A DNA stretch of 64,000 nucleotides from Burkholderiales bacterium (lineage in GTDB: Bacteria; Pseudomonadota; Gammaproteobacteria; Burkholderiales; SG8-39): assembly GCA_027493935.1 (NCBI GenBank), contig JAOSJV010000001.1, positions 2,131,157 through 2,195,156 of the forward strand. The letters are read 5' to 3'. Positions 14,359 to 25,847 of the stretch are shown here, piece after piece. The position numbers and the translations under genes are program-made. The number at the start of each line of letters is the position of its first letter. The first letter of the stretch is position 1. The notes under the pieces are model-generated. The model searched no databases. It saw only the letters and a list, made by a program, of their open reading frames with translations, and was not told the origin of the DNA.

Positions 14359-14405
14359 GCCTTGCGAGGCAAGGCCCGAGCGGGTGTGTCACTTGCTACA
14401 CGCCC
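14359..14405 (+). promoter_or_regulatory. Structured rpsB leader (possible S2 autoregulatory element)
   Basis: Two clear hairpins follow the promoter: GCCTTGC (14359-14365) with GCAAGGC (14369-14375), loop GAG; and GGGTGTG (14382-14388) with CACGCCC (14399-14405), one G-T pair. In other bacteria the rpsB leader binds ribosomal protein S2 to repress translation. Position and structure fit such an element, but I cannot show the consensus, so the regulatory role is inferred. Confidence 0.4.
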
Positions 14406-14515
14406 GTAGCGGTAACTCTCCCGCGCGCTCGATTTAGGGTGCCGCGTCCGGCGCACGCGCCGGCCGGTCGTTGTAGCGGGCGCGACGGCGGTCGACAACC
14501 CTAAGCGGAGAAGCG

Positions 14516-15268
14516 ATGTCCACGACCATGCGCCAGATGCTGGAGGCCGGAGTCCACTTCGGCCACCAGACCCGGTTCTGGAACCCGAAGATGGCACCGT
14601 ACATCTTCGGCCACCGGAACAAGATCCACATCATCAATCTCGAGCAGACCCTCGTGATGTTCAACGAGGCGACGCGGTACGTGCGCAACCTCGCGGCGAA
14701 CAAGGGCGTGATCCTGTTCGTCGGCACGAAGCGCCAGGCGCGCGAGATCATCCAGGAGGAGGCGATCCGCTGCGCAATGCCCTACGTGGACTACCGCTGG
14801 CTCGGCGGGATGCTGACCAATTTCAAGACGGTCCGCCAGTCGATCAAGCGGCTGAAGGAGATGGAGCAGATGGTCGAGGACGGCTCGATCGAGCGGATGC
14901 CGAAGAAGGAGGCGCTTCATTTCCAGCGCGAGCTCGTCAAGCTCAATCGCAGCTTAGGCGGCATCAAGATTCTCGACGGTCTGCCCGACGCGCTGTTCGT
15001 GGTGGACGTAGGCTACCAGAAGGGTGCGGTCTCCGAGGCGAACAAGCTCGGCATCCCGGTGGTGGCGGTGGTGGACTCTAACAACTCGCCCGTGGGCGTC
15101 GATCACGTCATCCCCGGCAACGACGATTCGAGCCGCGCCATCCGGCTGTATGCGCGCGGGATCGCCGACGCGGTGCTGGAGGGGCGCTCGCAGTCGGTGC
15201 AGGAGATCATCAGCGCCGGCGCCGACGAATTCGTGGAGGTGGAGGAGGGTGCAGGCGAAGCGGCGTGA
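14516..15268 (+). CDS. rpsB: 30S ribosomal protein S2
   Basis: Small-subunit ribosomal protein, 250 residues. [22 protein letters not shown] near the N-terminus and [18 protein letters not shown] are typical. [13 protein letters not shown] and [14 protein letters not shown] complete the family pattern. A GGAG ribosome binding site precedes ATG 14516. Normal length and intact. Followed by a terminator-like hairpin and then tsf, as in many proteobacteria. Confidence 0.97.
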   Translation: MSTTMRQMLEAGVHFGHQTRFWNPKMAPYIFGHRNKIHIINLEQTLVMFNEATRYVRNLAANKGVILFVGTKRQAREIIQEEAIRCAMPYVDYRWLGGMLTNFKTVRQSIKRLKEMEQMVEDGSIERMPKKEALHFQRELVKLNRSLGGIKILDGLPDALFVVDVGYQKGAVSEANKLGIPVVAVVDSNNSPVGVDHVIPGNDDSSRAIRLYARGIADAVLEGRSQSVQEIISAGADEFVEVEEGAGEAA

Positions 15269-15291
15269 TACGCGTTCCCGCACCTTATCCG

Positions 15292-15315
15292 AAGGGGCGC
15301 ACAGCCCCTTTTTTT
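15292..15315 (+). terminator. Intrinsic terminator or attenuator between rpsB and tsf
   Basis: Stem AAGGGGC (15292-15298) pairs with GCCCCTT (15304-15310), loop GCACA, followed by more T to 15315. A partial terminator between rpsB and tsf is known in other proteobacteria, where it lowers EF-Ts output relative to read-through; that role here is inferred. Confidence 0.75.
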
Positions 15316-15401
15316 CAAGCGGGACTGCCGTGCCGCGGTCCCGCAGACAGGGCAGGCCGCGCGCGCGGCACGCGCCAGGCATTATCGCACAGGAGCATGT
15401 G

Positions 15402-16316
15402 ATGGCAGAGATCACCGCCGTTATGGTGAAGGAGCTGCGCGAGGCGACCGGCCTCGGCATGATGGAGTGCAAGCGGGCGCTCGAGGAGGCGGGCGGCGAC
15501 CTGCGCAAGGCCGAGGACCTGCTGCGCGTGAAGAGCGGCGCGAAGGCGAGCAAGGCGGCCGGTCGCATCGCCGCGGAGGGCGTCATCGGAATGTTCGTCG
15601 CGCCCGACGCGAAGCTCGGTGCGATGGTCGAACTCAACTGCGAGACCGATTTCGTGGCGAAGAACGAGGATTTCCTCGCCTTCGCCCGCGGACTGGCCGA
15701 GCTCGCAGCGCGCAAGAACCCGGCTGACGCGGAGGCGCTCGCTGCGCTCGAGTTGGACGGCCAGGAGGTCGAGGCGAAACGCCAGGCGCTGGTGCAGAAG
15801 ATCGGCGAGAACATCACGATCCGCCGCCTGCACCGCATCGAGACTCACGCGCGCATCGCGCACTACGTGCACGGCGTCAAGATCGGTGTCATGGTCGAAT
15901 TCGAAGGCCCGGACGAGATCGGCAAGGACATTGCGCTGCACATCGCATTCGCGAAGCCGCGGTACGCGTCCAGAACCGAGGTGCCGGCCGACGTCGTCGA
16001 GCGTGAGCGCGAGGTGCTCGCCGCGCGCGCCCGCGAGTCCGGCAAGCCGGCCGAGATCGCAGCCAAGATGGTCGAGGGCGGGCTGGCGAAGTTCGTGAGC
16101 GAGATCACTTTGCTCGGCCAGCCTTTCGTCAAGGACGACAAGTTGTCGGTGGAGAAGTCGCTCGCCGCGCGCAAGGCGAAGGTCCTCTCCTACAGGTTCT
16201 TCGTGGTCGGCGAAGGGTTGGAGAAGAAGTCGGGCGACTTCGCCGCCGAGGTCCTCGCGCAGGCGAGCCGCCGCGCAGCGCGCGTAGGCCCGGGCGGACG
16301 GCTGCGCGACACATGA
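15402..16316 (+). CDS. tsf: Translation elongation factor Ts
   Basis: Nucleotide exchange factor for EF-Tu. ATG 15402 gives a 304-residue protein with the N-terminal UBA-like domain ([19 protein letters not shown]) and the EF-Tu contact [11 protein letters not shown]. The C-terminus carries a short arginine- and glycine-rich tail. The stop overlaps the pyrH ATG (TGATG). The frame remains open upstream of 15402 but that part has no EF-Ts character. Confidence 0.96.
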   Translation: MAEITAVMVKELREATGLGMMECKRALEEAGGDLRKAEDLLRVKSGAKASKAAGRIAAEGVIGMFVAPDAKLGAMVELNCETDFVAKNEDFLAFARGLAELAARKNPADAEALAALELDGQEVEAKRQALVQKIGENITIRRLHRIETHARIAHYVHGVKIGVMVEFEGPDEIGKDIALHIAFAKPRYASRTEVPADVVEREREVLAARARESGKPAEIAAKMVEGGLAKFVSEITLLGQPFVKDDKLSVEKSLAARKAKVLSYRFFVVGEGLEKKSGDFAAEVLAQASRRAARVGPGGRLRDT

Positions 16317-17031
16317 TGGGCAAGCCGCGCTACAAGCGCATCCTGCTGAAGCTCTCGGGGAAGCCCTGATGGGCGAGGACGCTTTCGGCATCAACCGGCA
16401 GACGATCGAGACGATCGTGTCGGAGGTCGCCGACGTGGCCGCGCTCGGCGTCGAGATCGGTGTCGTGATCGGCGGCGGCAACATCTTCCGCGGCGTGGCG
16501 CTCGGTGCCGCCGGCATGGACCGCGCGACGGCCGACTACATGGGTATGCTCGCGACGATCATGAACGCGCTTGCTCTCGGCGACGTGATGCGCCAGCGCG
16601 GATTGGTGGCGCGCGTGCAGTCGGCGATCAACATCGAGCAGATCGTCGAGCCCTACATCCGCCCGAAGGCGATCCGCTATCTGGAGGAGGGGAAGATCGT
16701 CGTGTTCGCCGCCGGCACCGGCAACCCGTTTTTCACGACCGACACCGCGGCGGCGTTGCGCGGCAGCGAGATCGGCGCCGAGGTCGTGATGAAGGCGACC
16801 AAGGTGGACGGCGTGTACACCGCAGACCCCAAGCTCGACCCGGATGCGCAGCGCTACGAGCGGGTGAGCTTCGACGAGGCGATCGCGCGCAACCTGCGGG
16901 TCATGGACGCGACCGCGCTCGCGTTGTGCCGCGACCAGAGGCTGCCGGTCATGGTATTCAGCATCAACAAGCGCGGCTCGCTCCGGCGCGCGGTGCTGGG
17001 CGAGAACGAAGGCACGCTGGTGCATCTGTAG
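16316..17031 (+). CDS. pyrH: Uridylate kinase PyrH (one frameshift)
   Basis: Phosphorylates UMP to UDP. ATG 16316 opens [15 protein letters not shown]; a missing G in the run at 16357-16360 breaks the frame, and adding it restores [13 protein letters not shown]. Downstream motifs include [22 protein letters not shown] and [13 protein letters not shown]. Corrected length is 238 residues, as expected. Because UMP kinase is essential, the frameshift is most likely a base-call error. A truncated start at ATG 16369 would lose the P-loop-like N-terminus. Confidence 0.93.
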
Positions 17032-17071
17032 CGGGGCGCAGGCAACTGCCCTACCCGGCAAGGAGTGCAAC

Positions 17072-17632
17072 ATGGACATCGCGACGATCAAGAAGACCAC
17101 CGAGCAGAAGATGCAGAAGTCGATCGAGGCGCTGAAGGCGGACCTTGCCAAGGTGCGCACCGGGCGGGCGCACACCGGTCTGCTCGACCACATCATGGTC
17201 GACTACTACGGCAACCCGACGCCGCTCAACCAGGTCGCGAACGTGACGCTGATCGACGCGCGCACGATCGGCGTCGCTCCGTGGGAGAAGAAGATGGCGC
17301 CGTCGATCGAGAAGGCGATCCGCGACGCTGATCTCGGGCTCAACCCGGCCTCGCAGGGTGACCTCGTGCGCGTACCGATGCCGGCGCTGACCGAGGAACG
17401 GCGCAAGGAGCTGATCAAGGTGGTGCGGCACGAGGCCGAAAACGCACGCGTGGCGGTGCGCAACCTGCGTCGCGACGCGATCCACCACCTGAAGGAGCTG
17501 TTGAAGGCGAAGACCGTGTCGGAGGACCAGGAGCGCCGCGCGCAGGACGAGATCCAGAAGCTCACCGACCGCTGCGTCGCCGACATCGACAAGGTGCTGC
17601 AGCAGAAGGAAGCGGATCTGATGGCCGTGTAG
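17072..17632 (+). CDS. frr: Ribosome recycling factor
   Basis: Releases ribosomes from mRNA after termination. ATG 17072 with an AAGGAG site. The 186-residue protein has the family hallmarks [29 protein letters not shown] and [13 protein letters not shown]. It is intact and in the conserved rpsB-tsf-pyrH-frr order. Confidence 0.97.
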   Translation: MDIATIKKTTEQKMQKSIEALKADLAKVRTGRAHTGLLDHIMVDYYGNPTPLNQVANVTLIDARTIGVAPWEKKMAPSIEKAIRDADLGLNPASQGDLVRVPMPALTEERRKELIKVVRHEAENARVAVRNLRRDAIHHLKELLKAKTVSEDQERRAQDEIQKLTDRCVADIDKVLQQKEADLMAV

Positions 17633-17661
17633 ATGCAGCAGCGGGAGGGCGAATAGGACCT

Positions 17662-18496
17662 ATGTTTACCAGCACGACCGAATCGGTGCCCGCGCCGCGC
17701 GGGGTTCCGCGCCATGTGGCGATCATCATGGACGGCAACGGGCGCTGGGCGCGTGCCCGCTTCCTGCCGCGGGTGGCCGGGCACCGGCGCGGCCTGGAGG
17801 CGGTGCGAGAAACGGTGAGGGCCTGCGTGGATCGCGGCATCGAGTACTTGACGCTATTCGCGTTCAGCTCGGAGAACTGGCGGCGCCCGGCCGAGGAGGT
17901 CTCGGTGCTGCAGCAGATCTTCCGCGCCGCGCTCGAGCAAGAGGTCTCCAAGCTGCGCGATGCCGGTATCCGGCTGCGCGTGATCGGCGACCTCGACCCG
18001 TTCGGCCAGATCGTGACCGAGCTCGCCCGCAAGGCCGAGGCGCTCACCGCGGGGAACTCGCGTCTCACGCTCTCGATCGCCGCGAACTACGGCGGTCGCT
18101 GGGATCTCGTGCAGGCGGTCAACCGCATGACGCGTGAGCCGCGCCCGTCCGGCGTAGGCTACAACGAGCGCGATCTCGCGCGGCACCTCGCGCTGAACTA
18201 CGCGCCGGAGCCGGATCTGTTCATCCGCACCGGAGGTGAACAGCGCATCAGCAACTTCTGCCTGTGGCAGCTCGCGTACACCGAACTCTATTTCACCCCC
18301 GACGCTCTGGCCGGATTTCAATCGCGCCGCGCTCGACGCCGCGATCCTCTCCTTTCGCGAGCGCGAGCGCCGCTTTGGCCGCACGAGCGAGCAGTTGACC
18401 GCTGCGGCAGGACGCGAGGCGGCACGCGCCGAAGGCGCGGTGGCGGAGTTCCTCGGAACGTCGGAGCCGGACGCGTCGGGACCGAGGCGCGGCTGA
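17662..18496 (+). CDS. uppS: Undecaprenyl diphosphate synthase (one frameshift)
   Basis: Makes the C55 lipid carrier for cell-wall synthesis. ATG 17662; substrate site [13 protein letters not shown], then FSSENWRRP and [21 protein letters not shown]. An extra C in the run at 18296-18300 breaks the frame; removing it continues as [19 protein letters not shown] and ends at 18496. Corrected length is about 277 residues, slightly longer than usual because of an acidic and basic tail. cdsA follows. Confidence 0.93.
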
Positions 18497-18531
18497 GCGT
18501 CGGACTCCGACGCCGCCCGGATGCACCGCGC

Positions 18532-19364
18532 ATGCTCGGCACGAGGGTCCTGACAGCACTAGTTCTCGGCGTCGCGCTCGTAACCGCGCTCTTCGCGCTG
18601 CCGTCGGAGGGCTGGGCGGCGGTTGCGGCCGCGATTCTCGGGCTCGCGGCCTGGGAGTGGTGGGGGTTCGCGCGCAGCCCTTCGCTGCCGCGCGCCGCCT
18701 ACGCGCTCGGGATCGCCGCGCTCGGCGCGGGCTTCGCCTGGATGCTCGGCCTGTGGGCGGGCCGTCCCGGTGCGCTTCTCCTCTATCCCGTGTACGTCGT
18801 CGCGCTCGTCTTCTGGGTGGTCGCCGTGCCGCTCTGGCTCCACCGCCGCCCCCCGCCGTGCCGGCCGGCGCAGTGCTGTCGACCGGGTTGATCGTGCTCG
18901 TGCCGACGTTCCTCGCGCTGGTGCAGCTGCGCAACATCCACCCGGTCGCGCTGTTGCTGACGATGGGGATCGTCTGGGTCGCCGACATCGCGGCCTATTT
19001 CGCGGGGCGTCGCTTCGGCACGCGTAAGCTCGCGCCGCACGTGAGTCCGGGCAAGACCTGGGCCGGCTTCTACGGCGCACTGCTGGCGGCGGGCATCTAC
19101 GCGCTTGCGTGGGCGGGACAGTCGCCGCGCTTCATGCCACCGCTCGTGCGAGACGTCCCCGGCTCGGTGTTGTGGATGCTACTGCTGGTGGAGGGGCTCG
19201 CGGTGCTCGCGGCGCTGGGCGACCTTTTCGAGTCCGCACTGAAGCGCCAGGCCGGCATCAAGGACAGCGGCCGCCTGTTGCCCGGCCATGGCGGTGTGCT
19301 CGACCGCATCGATGCGCTCACGGCAACCCTCCCCGTGGCAGCGCTCGCCTGGATGATCGCATGA
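18532..19364 (+). CDS. cdsA: Phosphatidate cytidylyltransferase CdsA (one frameshift)
   Basis: Makes CDP-diacylglycerol for phospholipid synthesis; polytopic inner-membrane protein. ATG 18532 opens [16 protein letters not shown], a membrane segment. A missing C in the run near 18850 breaks the frame; restoring it gives [15 protein letters not shown] and further membrane segments. The C-terminal signature [18 protein letters not shown] and [14 protein letters not shown] is intact. Corrected length is 277 residues. The stop overlaps the dxr ATG (ATGA). Confidence 0.92.
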
Positions 19365-20575
19365 CCGAGCCCCGAAGCCGGCGGCCGTCGCGCATCGCGA
19401 TTCTCGGAGCAACCGGCTCGATCGGGCGCTCGACGCTCGACGTCGCTGCCCGGCATCAGGAGCGCTTCGAGGTGTTTGCGCTCACCGCGCACAGCCAGAT
19501 CGCGGAGCTCACGCAGCTCTGCGCCGTGCACCGGCCCCGCTATGCGGTCGTCGCCGACGCCGCCCAGGCCGGCGCGCTCGCCGCCGAGCTTGCCGCGGCC
19601 GGGGCGCCGACCGCCGTGCTGGCAGGCGAGCCGGGCCTGCTCGAGGTCGCCACGATGCCGGAGGTCGACTGCGTAATGGCAGCGATCGTGGGCGGAGCGG
19701 GCCTTCGGCCGACGCTCGCCGCGGCGCGGGCGGGCAAGAAGCTGCTGCTCGCGAACAAGGAAGCGCTGGTGATGGCCGGCCCGATCTTCATGAGCGCCGC
19801 GCGTGCGAGCGGCGTGACGCTGCTGCCGATCGACAGTGAACACAACGCGATCTTCCAGTGCCTGCCGGCCGGCGGCGCTTCGCACATCGCCCGGGCTGGC
19901 GTGCGCCGGATCCTGCTCACCGGGTCGGGCGGACCCTTCCGCACCCGGCGCCTCGCCGAGCTCGCCGCGGTCACGCCGGACGAGGCTTGCGCACATCCGA
20001 ACTGGGTCATGGGCCGCAAGATTTCGGTAGACTCTGCGACGATGATGAACAAGGCGCTGGAGATCGTCGAGGCGCACTGGCTGTTCGACGCGGCGCCCGA
20101 ACGCATCGAGGTGGTAGTGCATCCGCAGAGCGTGGTGCATTCGATGGTCGAATACGAGGACGGCTCGGTCATCGCGCAGCTCGGCAATCCGGACATGCGC
20201 ACGCCGATTGCGCAGGCGCTCGCCTATCCGGAGCGGATCGCCGCCGGCGTCCAGCCGCTCGATCTCGCCGCCCTCGGCGCGCTCACGTTCGAGCGGCCCG
20301 ATTTCGAGCGCTTCCGCGCACTTGCGCTGGCCTACGACGTCCTGCGCGCCGGTGGCACCACCCCGGCGGTCTTCAACGCGGCGAACGAGGTGGCGGTCGC
20401 GGCGTTTCTCGGCGGAGTCATGCCGTTCACCAGTATCACAGCCCTGATCGAGACCGTGCTGGCCGGGGTGCCGGGCGGCCCGATCGGCACCCTGGAGGAT
20501 GTGCTCGAGGCCGACCGAGCCGCACGCGCCTACGCGCACGGCGCCGTACGGTCCGGCATGCTGAGGTTCGCATGA
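19361..20575 (+). CDS. dxr: 1-deoxy-D-xylulose 5-phosphate reductoisomerase
   Basis: Second step of the MEP isoprenoid pathway. ATG 19361 overlaps the cdsA stop. NADPH-binding [27 protein letters not shown], then the catalytic [17 protein letters not shown] and [16 protein letters not shown]. The 404-residue length is normal. rseP starts inside its last codons (ATGA overlap at 20572). Confidence 0.96.
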   Translation: MTEPRSRRPSRIAILGATGSIGRSTLDVAARHQERFEVFALTAHSQIAELTQLCAVHRPRYAVVADAAQAGALAAELAAAGAPTAVLAGEPGLLEVATMPEVDCVMAAIVGGAGLRPTLAAARAGKKLLLANKEALVMAGPIFMSAARASGVTLLPIDSEHNAIFQCLPAGGASHIARAGVRRILLTGSGGPFRTRRLAELAAVTPDEACAHPNWVMGRKISVDSATMMNKALEIVEAHWLFDAAPERIEVVVHPQSVVHSMVEYEDGSVIAQLGNPDMRTPIAQALAYPERIAAGVQPLDLAALGALTFERPDFERFRALALAYDVLRAGGTTPAVFNAANEVAVAAFLGGVMPFTSITALIETVLAGVPGGPIGTLEDVLEADRAARAYAHGAVRSGMLRFA

Positions 20576-21934
20576 ACTTCCTGCACACCCTGCGGCGTTC
20601 GTGATCGCACTCGGCCTGCTGATCGTGGTGCACGAGTTCGGGCATTACGTCGTCGCGCGCCTGTGCGGCGTCAAGGTGTTGCGCTTCTCGGTCGGCTTCG
20701 GCCGCCCGCTGTGGATGCGGCGCCTGGGACGCGACCGCACCGAGTGGGTAATCGCGGCGCTTCCGCTCGGCGGCTACGTCAAGATGGTGGACGAGCGCGA
20801 GGGTGCCGTCGCACCGGCCGATCTGCCCCGTGCGTTCAACCGACAGAGCGTATGGCGCAGGATCGCGATCGTCGCGGCCGGTCCGGTCGCGAATTTCCTG
20901 CTTGCGATCGCTGTCTACTGGGTGCTGTTCGTGGTCGGCGTGCAGGAGGCGAAGCCGATCCTCGCGGCGCCGGAGGCCGGCACGGTTGCCGCCGCAGCCG
21001 GCATCCAGCGCGGCGACGTGGTGCGGGCGATCGATGGTGAACCGGTGACGAGCTGGAGCGACGTCCGCTGGCGGTTGCTCGATCTCGCGCTCGAGCGCCG
21101 AGCCGCTCGACTCGAGGTGCTCGTCGACGGCCGGTCAATCACCTGGCGCGCGCTTGATCTCTCTGGTGTGACCAGCGAGGACTTCGAGGGCGATTTCCTG
21201 ACGCAGCTCGGCGTGCGGCTCGACCGCCCGCGGGTCGCGCCGGTGATCGATCGGGTGATCGGCGGCAGCGCGGCCGAGCGCGCCGGGCTGCAGCCGGGCG
21301 ACCGGATCCGCGCGATCGACGACGCGCCGATCGAGGCCTGGGAGGATCTGGTCGGGGCGGTGCAGGCGAGCCCCGGCCGCGCGCTCAGGGTGCGCGTCGA
21401 GCGCGACGGCGTCTTGCGGACGACCGAGGTGACGCCGGCTCCGGTCGCGCGCGGCGAGCGTACCGTCGGCCAGATCGGCGCGACGGCGCGCACCGATCCG
21501 GCGCTGATGCGCGATTATCTGGTAGAGGTCAGCCACCCGCCGCTCGCCGCGCTCGGGCGCGCAGCGCACAAGACCTGGGAGATGTCGGTCTTCGCGCTGC
21601 GCATGCTGTGGCGCATGGTGACCGGCAGCGTATCGTGGCGCAATCTCTCCGGCCCGGTGACGATCGCGGACTACGCCGGCCAGAGCGCGCAGCTCGGCGT
21701 CGTCCCGTATCTCGCGTTCCTCGCCCTCATCAGCATCAGCCTCGGCGTGCTGAACATGCTGCCGATCCCGCTCCTCGATGGGGGCACTTGATGTATTATC
21801 TGGTCGAGATCGTGAAGGGCAGTCCGGTGTCCGACCGTGCGATGGAGCTCGGCCAGCGGGTTGGTCTTGCGTTGCTGCTGTTCCTGATGGCGTTCGCCTT
21901 CTACAACGACATAAACCGGCTCATCGCGGGCTAG
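20572..21934 (+). CDS. rseP: Site-2 zinc metalloprotease RseP (two frameshifts)
   Basis: Inner-membrane protease cleaving anti-sigma-E. ATG 20572 opens MNFLHTL, then one missing G near 20590 breaks the frame before [18 protein letters not shown], which carries the zinc site HEFGH. Two PDZ regions follow (for example [19 protein letters not shown]). A second missing G in the run at 21779-21784 splits LDGG from HLMYYLVEI; the LDGGH motif supplies the third zinc ligand. Corrected length is about 454 residues. Sits between dxr and bamA as usual. Confidence 0.92.
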
Positions 21935-21955
21935 AACAGACAGACGCCGCCGTCC

Positions 21956-24235
21956 ATGAAAAGCCGTCTCGCCGGGGCGCTCGTGAGTCTACTGCTGGCG
22001 CGCGGCGCCCTTGCTTTCGACCCCTTCACCGTGCGCGACATCCGCGTGGAGGGCATCCAGCGGATCGAGGCCGGCACGGTGTTCGGCTACCTGCCGATCA
22101 AGGTCGGCGACACGATGACCGATGCGAAGGCGACCGAGGCGATCCGCGCGCTGTTCGGCACGGGTCTTTTCACCGACGTGCGGGTGGAGGTCGAGAACGA
22201 TGTCGTGGTCATCGTGGTGGCGGAACGCCCGGCCATCGCGCAGATCGATTTCGCCGGCATGCGCGAGTTCGAGCCCGACCAGGTGCGCAAGGCGCTACGC
22301 GACAGCGGGATCGCGGAGGGGCGCACGTTCGACAAGGCGCTGGTGGACCGCGCCGAACAGGAGATCAAGCGCCAATACCTGACGCGCGGGCGCTACAGCG
22401 CGACCGTCGCCACGACCGTGACGCCGCTCGAGCGCAACCGTGTGGCGCTCAACTTCTCGATCGACGAGGGCGAGGTCGCGAAGATCCGCTCGATCAACAT
22501 CGTCGGCAACCGCGCGTTCAGCGAGAAGGAGCTGCTCGACCAGATCGTCCTGCAGACGCCGAACTGGATCAGCTGGTGGACGAAGAACGACCAGTATTCG
22601 CGCGAGAAGCTGCAGGGCGATCTAGAGACGCTGCGCTCGTTCTATCTCAACCGCGGGTTCCTCGACTTCAGCATCGAGTCGACCCAGGTGGCGATCACGC
22701 CGGACCGGCGCGACATCTTCATCACGGTCAACATCCGCGAGGGCGAGCGCTACACGGTGCGCGAGGTGAAGCTGGGCGGGCAGAGCCCGGTGCCAATGGC
22801 CGAGCTCGAGCAGCTCGTCAAGATCAAGCCGGGCGAGATCTTCTCGCGCGAGCGGCTGGCCGAGACCACCAAGGCGATCAGCGACCGGCTCGGCAACGAC
22901 GGGTACGCGTTCGCGAACGCCAATGCTGTTCCGGACGTTGACCGCGACAAGCGCACCGTCGCGTTCACGATCCTGATCGATCCGGGCCGGCGGGTGTACG
23001 TGCGCCGCATCAACGTCGTCGGCAACACACGCACGCGCGACGAGGTCATCCGCCGCGAGCTGCGCCAGCTCGAGGGTGCCTTCTACGACAACCAGAAGTT
23101 GCAGAGCTCGCGCGCGCGGGTCGACCGGCTCGGCATCTTCAGCGAGGTGACGATCGGCACCGAGCCGGTGGCCGGCACCACCGATCAGGTCGACGTGACC
23201 ATACGGGTAGTCGAGAAGCCGACCGGCAACCTGCTGTTCGGGGTCGGGTTCTCGAGCGCGGACGGAATCATCCTGCAGGGATCGGTCAGCCAGGCGAACC
23301 TCTTCGGCACCGGCCAGCAGCTGACCCTCAGCGCGAACACGAGCCGCATCAACCGCAACATCGGCCTCTCGTGGACCCAGCCGTACTGGACGGTGGACGG
23401 AATGAGCCTCGGGTTCGACGTGTACAACCGTCGCTTCGACGCCGATGCGCTTGACGTCGGGCGCTACGTCACCGAATCGACCGGCGCGGGCGTGCGCGTC
23501 GGGTTTCCAATCACCGACACCGACCGCCTCAACTTCGGACTAACGCCGGAGCAGACCAAGATCGAGGTGTTCGACGACAGCCCGCAGCGGTTCAAGGATT
23601 TCGTCACCCAGAACGGCGACTCGCCATGGGCGCTCATCGGCACGATCGGCTGGGTGCGCGACCGCCGGGACAGCGCGTTCTTCCCGACCCAGGGCACGGC
23701 GCAGCGTGCGTTCGGCGAGATCGCGCTGCCCGGCGCCGACCTCAAGTACTACAAGCTGAGCTACCAGCATACCTGGTACTACCCGGTGACGCGCAACATC
23801 ACGCTGAAGCTGAACGGTGAAGTCGGCTATGCCGACGGCTACGGCGACGGCACCCTGCCGTTCTACAAGGCGTTCTACGTCGGCGGCGTCTCGTCGGTGC
23901 GCGGCTTCGAGCAGAGCTCGCTCGGCCCGCAGGACGTGAACGGCGCGCTCGGCGGATCCCGGCGGGTGGTGGGCAACGTCGAGCTCCTGTTCCCGCTCCC
24001 GGGGCTCGGGCTGGACCGCTCGGTGCGGATCGGGCCGTTCTTCGACGTCGGCCAGGTCTGGACCGACGAGCCTGGCCAGACGCTAAGCGACCTCAAGTTG
24101 CGCTATTCTGCCGGCGGGCTGTTCAACTGGAACTCGCCGTTCGGGCCGATCACGCTCACGATCGGCATCCCGCTGAACGAACGGCCAAGCGACAACGTCC
24201 AGAAGTTTCAGTTCGCCCTCGGCCAGACATTCTAG
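21956..24235 (+). CDS. bamA: Outer membrane protein assembly factor BamA
   Basis: Core of the beta-barrel assembly machinery. The 759-residue protein has a signal peptide (MKSRLAGALVSLLLARGALA), five POTRA domains to about residue 420, and a C-terminal barrel with the conserved VRGFEQSSLGPQD (lid loop) and a terminal phenylalanine, as in outer-membrane barrels. It appears intact and at the usual place upstream of ompH-lpxD. Confidence 0.96.
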   Translation: MKSRLAGALVSLLLARGALAFDPFTVRDIRVEGIQRIEAGTVFGYLPIKVGDTMTDAKATEAIRALFGTGLFTDVRVEVENDVVVIVVAERPAIAQIDFAGMREFEPDQVRKALRDSGIAEGRTFDKALVDRAEQEIKRQYLTRGRYSATVATTVTPLERNRVALNFSIDEGEVAKIRSINIVGNRAFSEKELLDQIVLQTPNWISWWTKNDQYSREKLQGDLETLRSFYLNRGFLDFSIESTQVAITPDRRDIFITVNIREGERYTVREVKLGGQSPVPMAELEQLVKIKPGEIFSRERLAETTKAISDRLGNDGYAFANANAVPDVDRDKRTVAFTILIDPGRRVYVRRINVVGNTRTRDEVIRRELRQLEGAFYDNQKLQSSRARVDRLGIFSEVTIGTEPVAGTTDQVDVTIRVVEKPTGNLLFGVGFSSADGIILQGSVSQANLFGTGQQLTLSANTSRINRNIGLSWTQPYWTVDGMSLGFDVYNRRFDADALDVGRYVTESTGAGVRVGFPITDTDRLNFGLTPEQTKIEVFDDSPQRFKDFVTQNGDSPWALIGTIGWVRDRRDSAFFPTQGTAQRAFGEIALPGADLKYYKLSYQHTWYYPVTRNITLKLNGEVGYADGYGDGTLPFYKAFYVGGVSSVRGFEQSSLGPQDVNGALGGSRRVVGNVELLFPLPGLGLDRSVRIGPFFDVGQVWTDEPGQTLSDLKLRYSAGGLFNWNSPFGPITLTIGIPLNERPSDNVQKFQFALGQTF

Positions 24236-24264
24236 CCGGGGCGGCAACGCGTAGGAGAAGTGAC

Positions 24265-24777
24265 TTGAAGAAGCTGCACACACTCGCGCTGGTTCCGCTC
24301 CTGGCGCTCGCCGCGGGCGTTGCGCACGCCGAAGGCAGGATCGGCTTCGTCAACCTCGACCGCATCCTGCGCGACGCCGCGCCGGCGGTGCGCGCGCAGA
24401 AGAAGATCGAGGCCGAGTTTTCCAAGCGCGACCAGGAGATGCAGAAGCTCGCCGAGCAGCTCAAGCGCATGCAGGACAGCATCGAGCGCAACGGCGTGAC
24501 GCTCGCGGAAAGCGACCGGCAGCGGCGCGAGCGCGAGTTCGCCGAGCTGACGCGCGATTTCCAGCGCAAGCAGCGCGAGTTCCGCGAGGACCTGAACCAG
24601 CGCCGCAACGAGGAGCTGGCGGGGGTGCTCGACCGCGCGAATCGCGCGGTGCGGCAGATCGCCGAGCAGGAGAAGTTCGACATCATCTTCCAGGAGGCGG
24701 TGTACGCGAGCCCGCGGATCGACATCACCGACAAGGTAATCAAGGCGCTCGACGACACGAAGCCCGCCGCGAAGTAG
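24265..24777 (+). CDS. skp: Periplasmic chaperone Skp/OmpH family
   Basis: Holds unfolded outer-membrane proteins in the periplasm. TTG start at 24265 preceded by a GGAG site. Signal peptide ([16 protein letters not shown]), then [15 protein letters not shown] and a long charged coiled coil. The 170-residue length fits the family. It lies between bamA and lpxD as in most proteobacteria. Confidence 0.9.
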   Translation: MKKLHTLALVPLLALAAGVAHAEGRIGFVNLDRILRDAAPAVRAQKKIEAEFSKRDQEMQKLAEQLKRMQDSIERNGVTLAESDRQRREREFAELTRDFQRKQREFREDLNQRRNEELAGVLDRANRAVRQIAEQEKFDIIFQEAVYASPRIDITDKVIKALDDTKPAAK

Positions 24778-24806
24778 CGCGCGGCCGGATCTCGCGAGGG
24801 GCCGCC

Positions 24807-25847
24807 ATGGCGGAACGGGAGGTTCGACTCGCCGACCTCGCCGCGCTCATCGGCGGCGAGGTGGTCGGTCGCGGCGACGCGCTCGTCAGGCGCGTCGCCA
24901 GCCTGCGTGCCGCGCGGTCCGGCGATCTCGCGTTCTTTTCCGACGGGCGCTATCGCGCAGAACTCCAGGCAACGCACGCCTCGGCGGTCATCGTCGGATT
25001 GCCTGAGCGCGACGCAACTGCGCTGCCGCGCATCGTCTGCGCCGATCCATACCTGCTGTTCGCCAGGGCTGCGCGCCTGTTCCACGTGGATGCGCCGCTG
25101 GTGGCGGGCATCCATCCGACGGCGTTGGTCGGGCCGGGGGCCGAGATTGCACCGGATGCGGCGGTCGGCCCCCACTGCGTCGTCGGCGACGGGGCGCGCA
25201 TCGGACCGGGAAGCGCGCTCGGCCCCGCTTGCGTGCTCGGCGCCGGAGTCTCGATCGGCGGCGGCAGCCGCCTGCACGCCCGCGTCACGATCTACGCCCA
25301 GTGCGAGATCGGTCCGCGCGCCGTGTTGCACTCGGGCGTGGTGATCGGCGCCGACGGCTTCGGCTACGCGCTCGACGAAGGCAGCTGGCTGAAGATCCCC
25401 CAGACCGGCCGCGTGCGCGTCGGGGCCGACGTCGAGATCGGCGCCAACACCACCGTGGACCGCGGTGCGCTGGACGATACCGTGATCGGGGACGGCGTGA
25501 AGCTGGACAACCAGATCCAGATCGGGCACAACGTGGCCATCGGTGAGCACACGGCGATCGCCGGCTGCGTCGGGATCGCCGGCAGCACGCGCATCGGGCG
25601 CCACTGCATGATCGGCGGTGCGGCGATGATCGGCGGCCACCTCGCCATCGCCGATCGCGTGGTGATCGCCGGCGGGACGGTCGTGACGAAATCGATCGAT
25701 AAGCCCGGCACCTACGTCTCGGTGATCCCGGCCACCCCGAGCCGGGAGTGGCGGCGGACGGTCGCATTGTTGCGCAACCTGGAGCGCATGGCCGAGCGGC
25801 TGCGCTCGCTGGAGCGGCGCGATTCCGGTAGGGAGAGGGAAAAGTGA
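24807..25847 (+). CDS. lpxD: UDP-3-O-acylglucosamine N-acyltransferase LpxD
   Basis: Third step of lipid A synthesis. ATG 24807 with a GAGGGG site. N-terminal uridine-binding domain ([18 protein letters not shown]) then left-handed beta-helix hexapeptide repeats; catalytic histidine in [17 protein letters not shown]. The 346-residue length is normal. The stop overlaps the fabZ GTG. Confidence 0.95.
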   Translation: MAEREVRLADLAALIGGEVVGRGDALVRRVASLRAARSGDLAFFSDGRYRAELQATHASAVIVGLPERDATALPRIVCADPYLLFARAARLFHVDAPLVAGIHPTALVGPGAEIAPDAAVGPHCVVGDGARIGPGSALGPACVLGAGVSIGGGSRLHARVTIYAQCEIGPRAVLHSGVVIGADGFGYALDEGSWLKIPQTGRVRVGADVEIGANTTVDRGALDDTVIGDGVKLDNQIQIGHNVAIGEHTAIAGCVGIAGSTRIGRHCMIGGAAMIGGHLAIADRVVIAGGTVVTKSIDKPGTYVSVIPATPSREWRRTVALLRNLERMAERLRSLERRDSGREREK

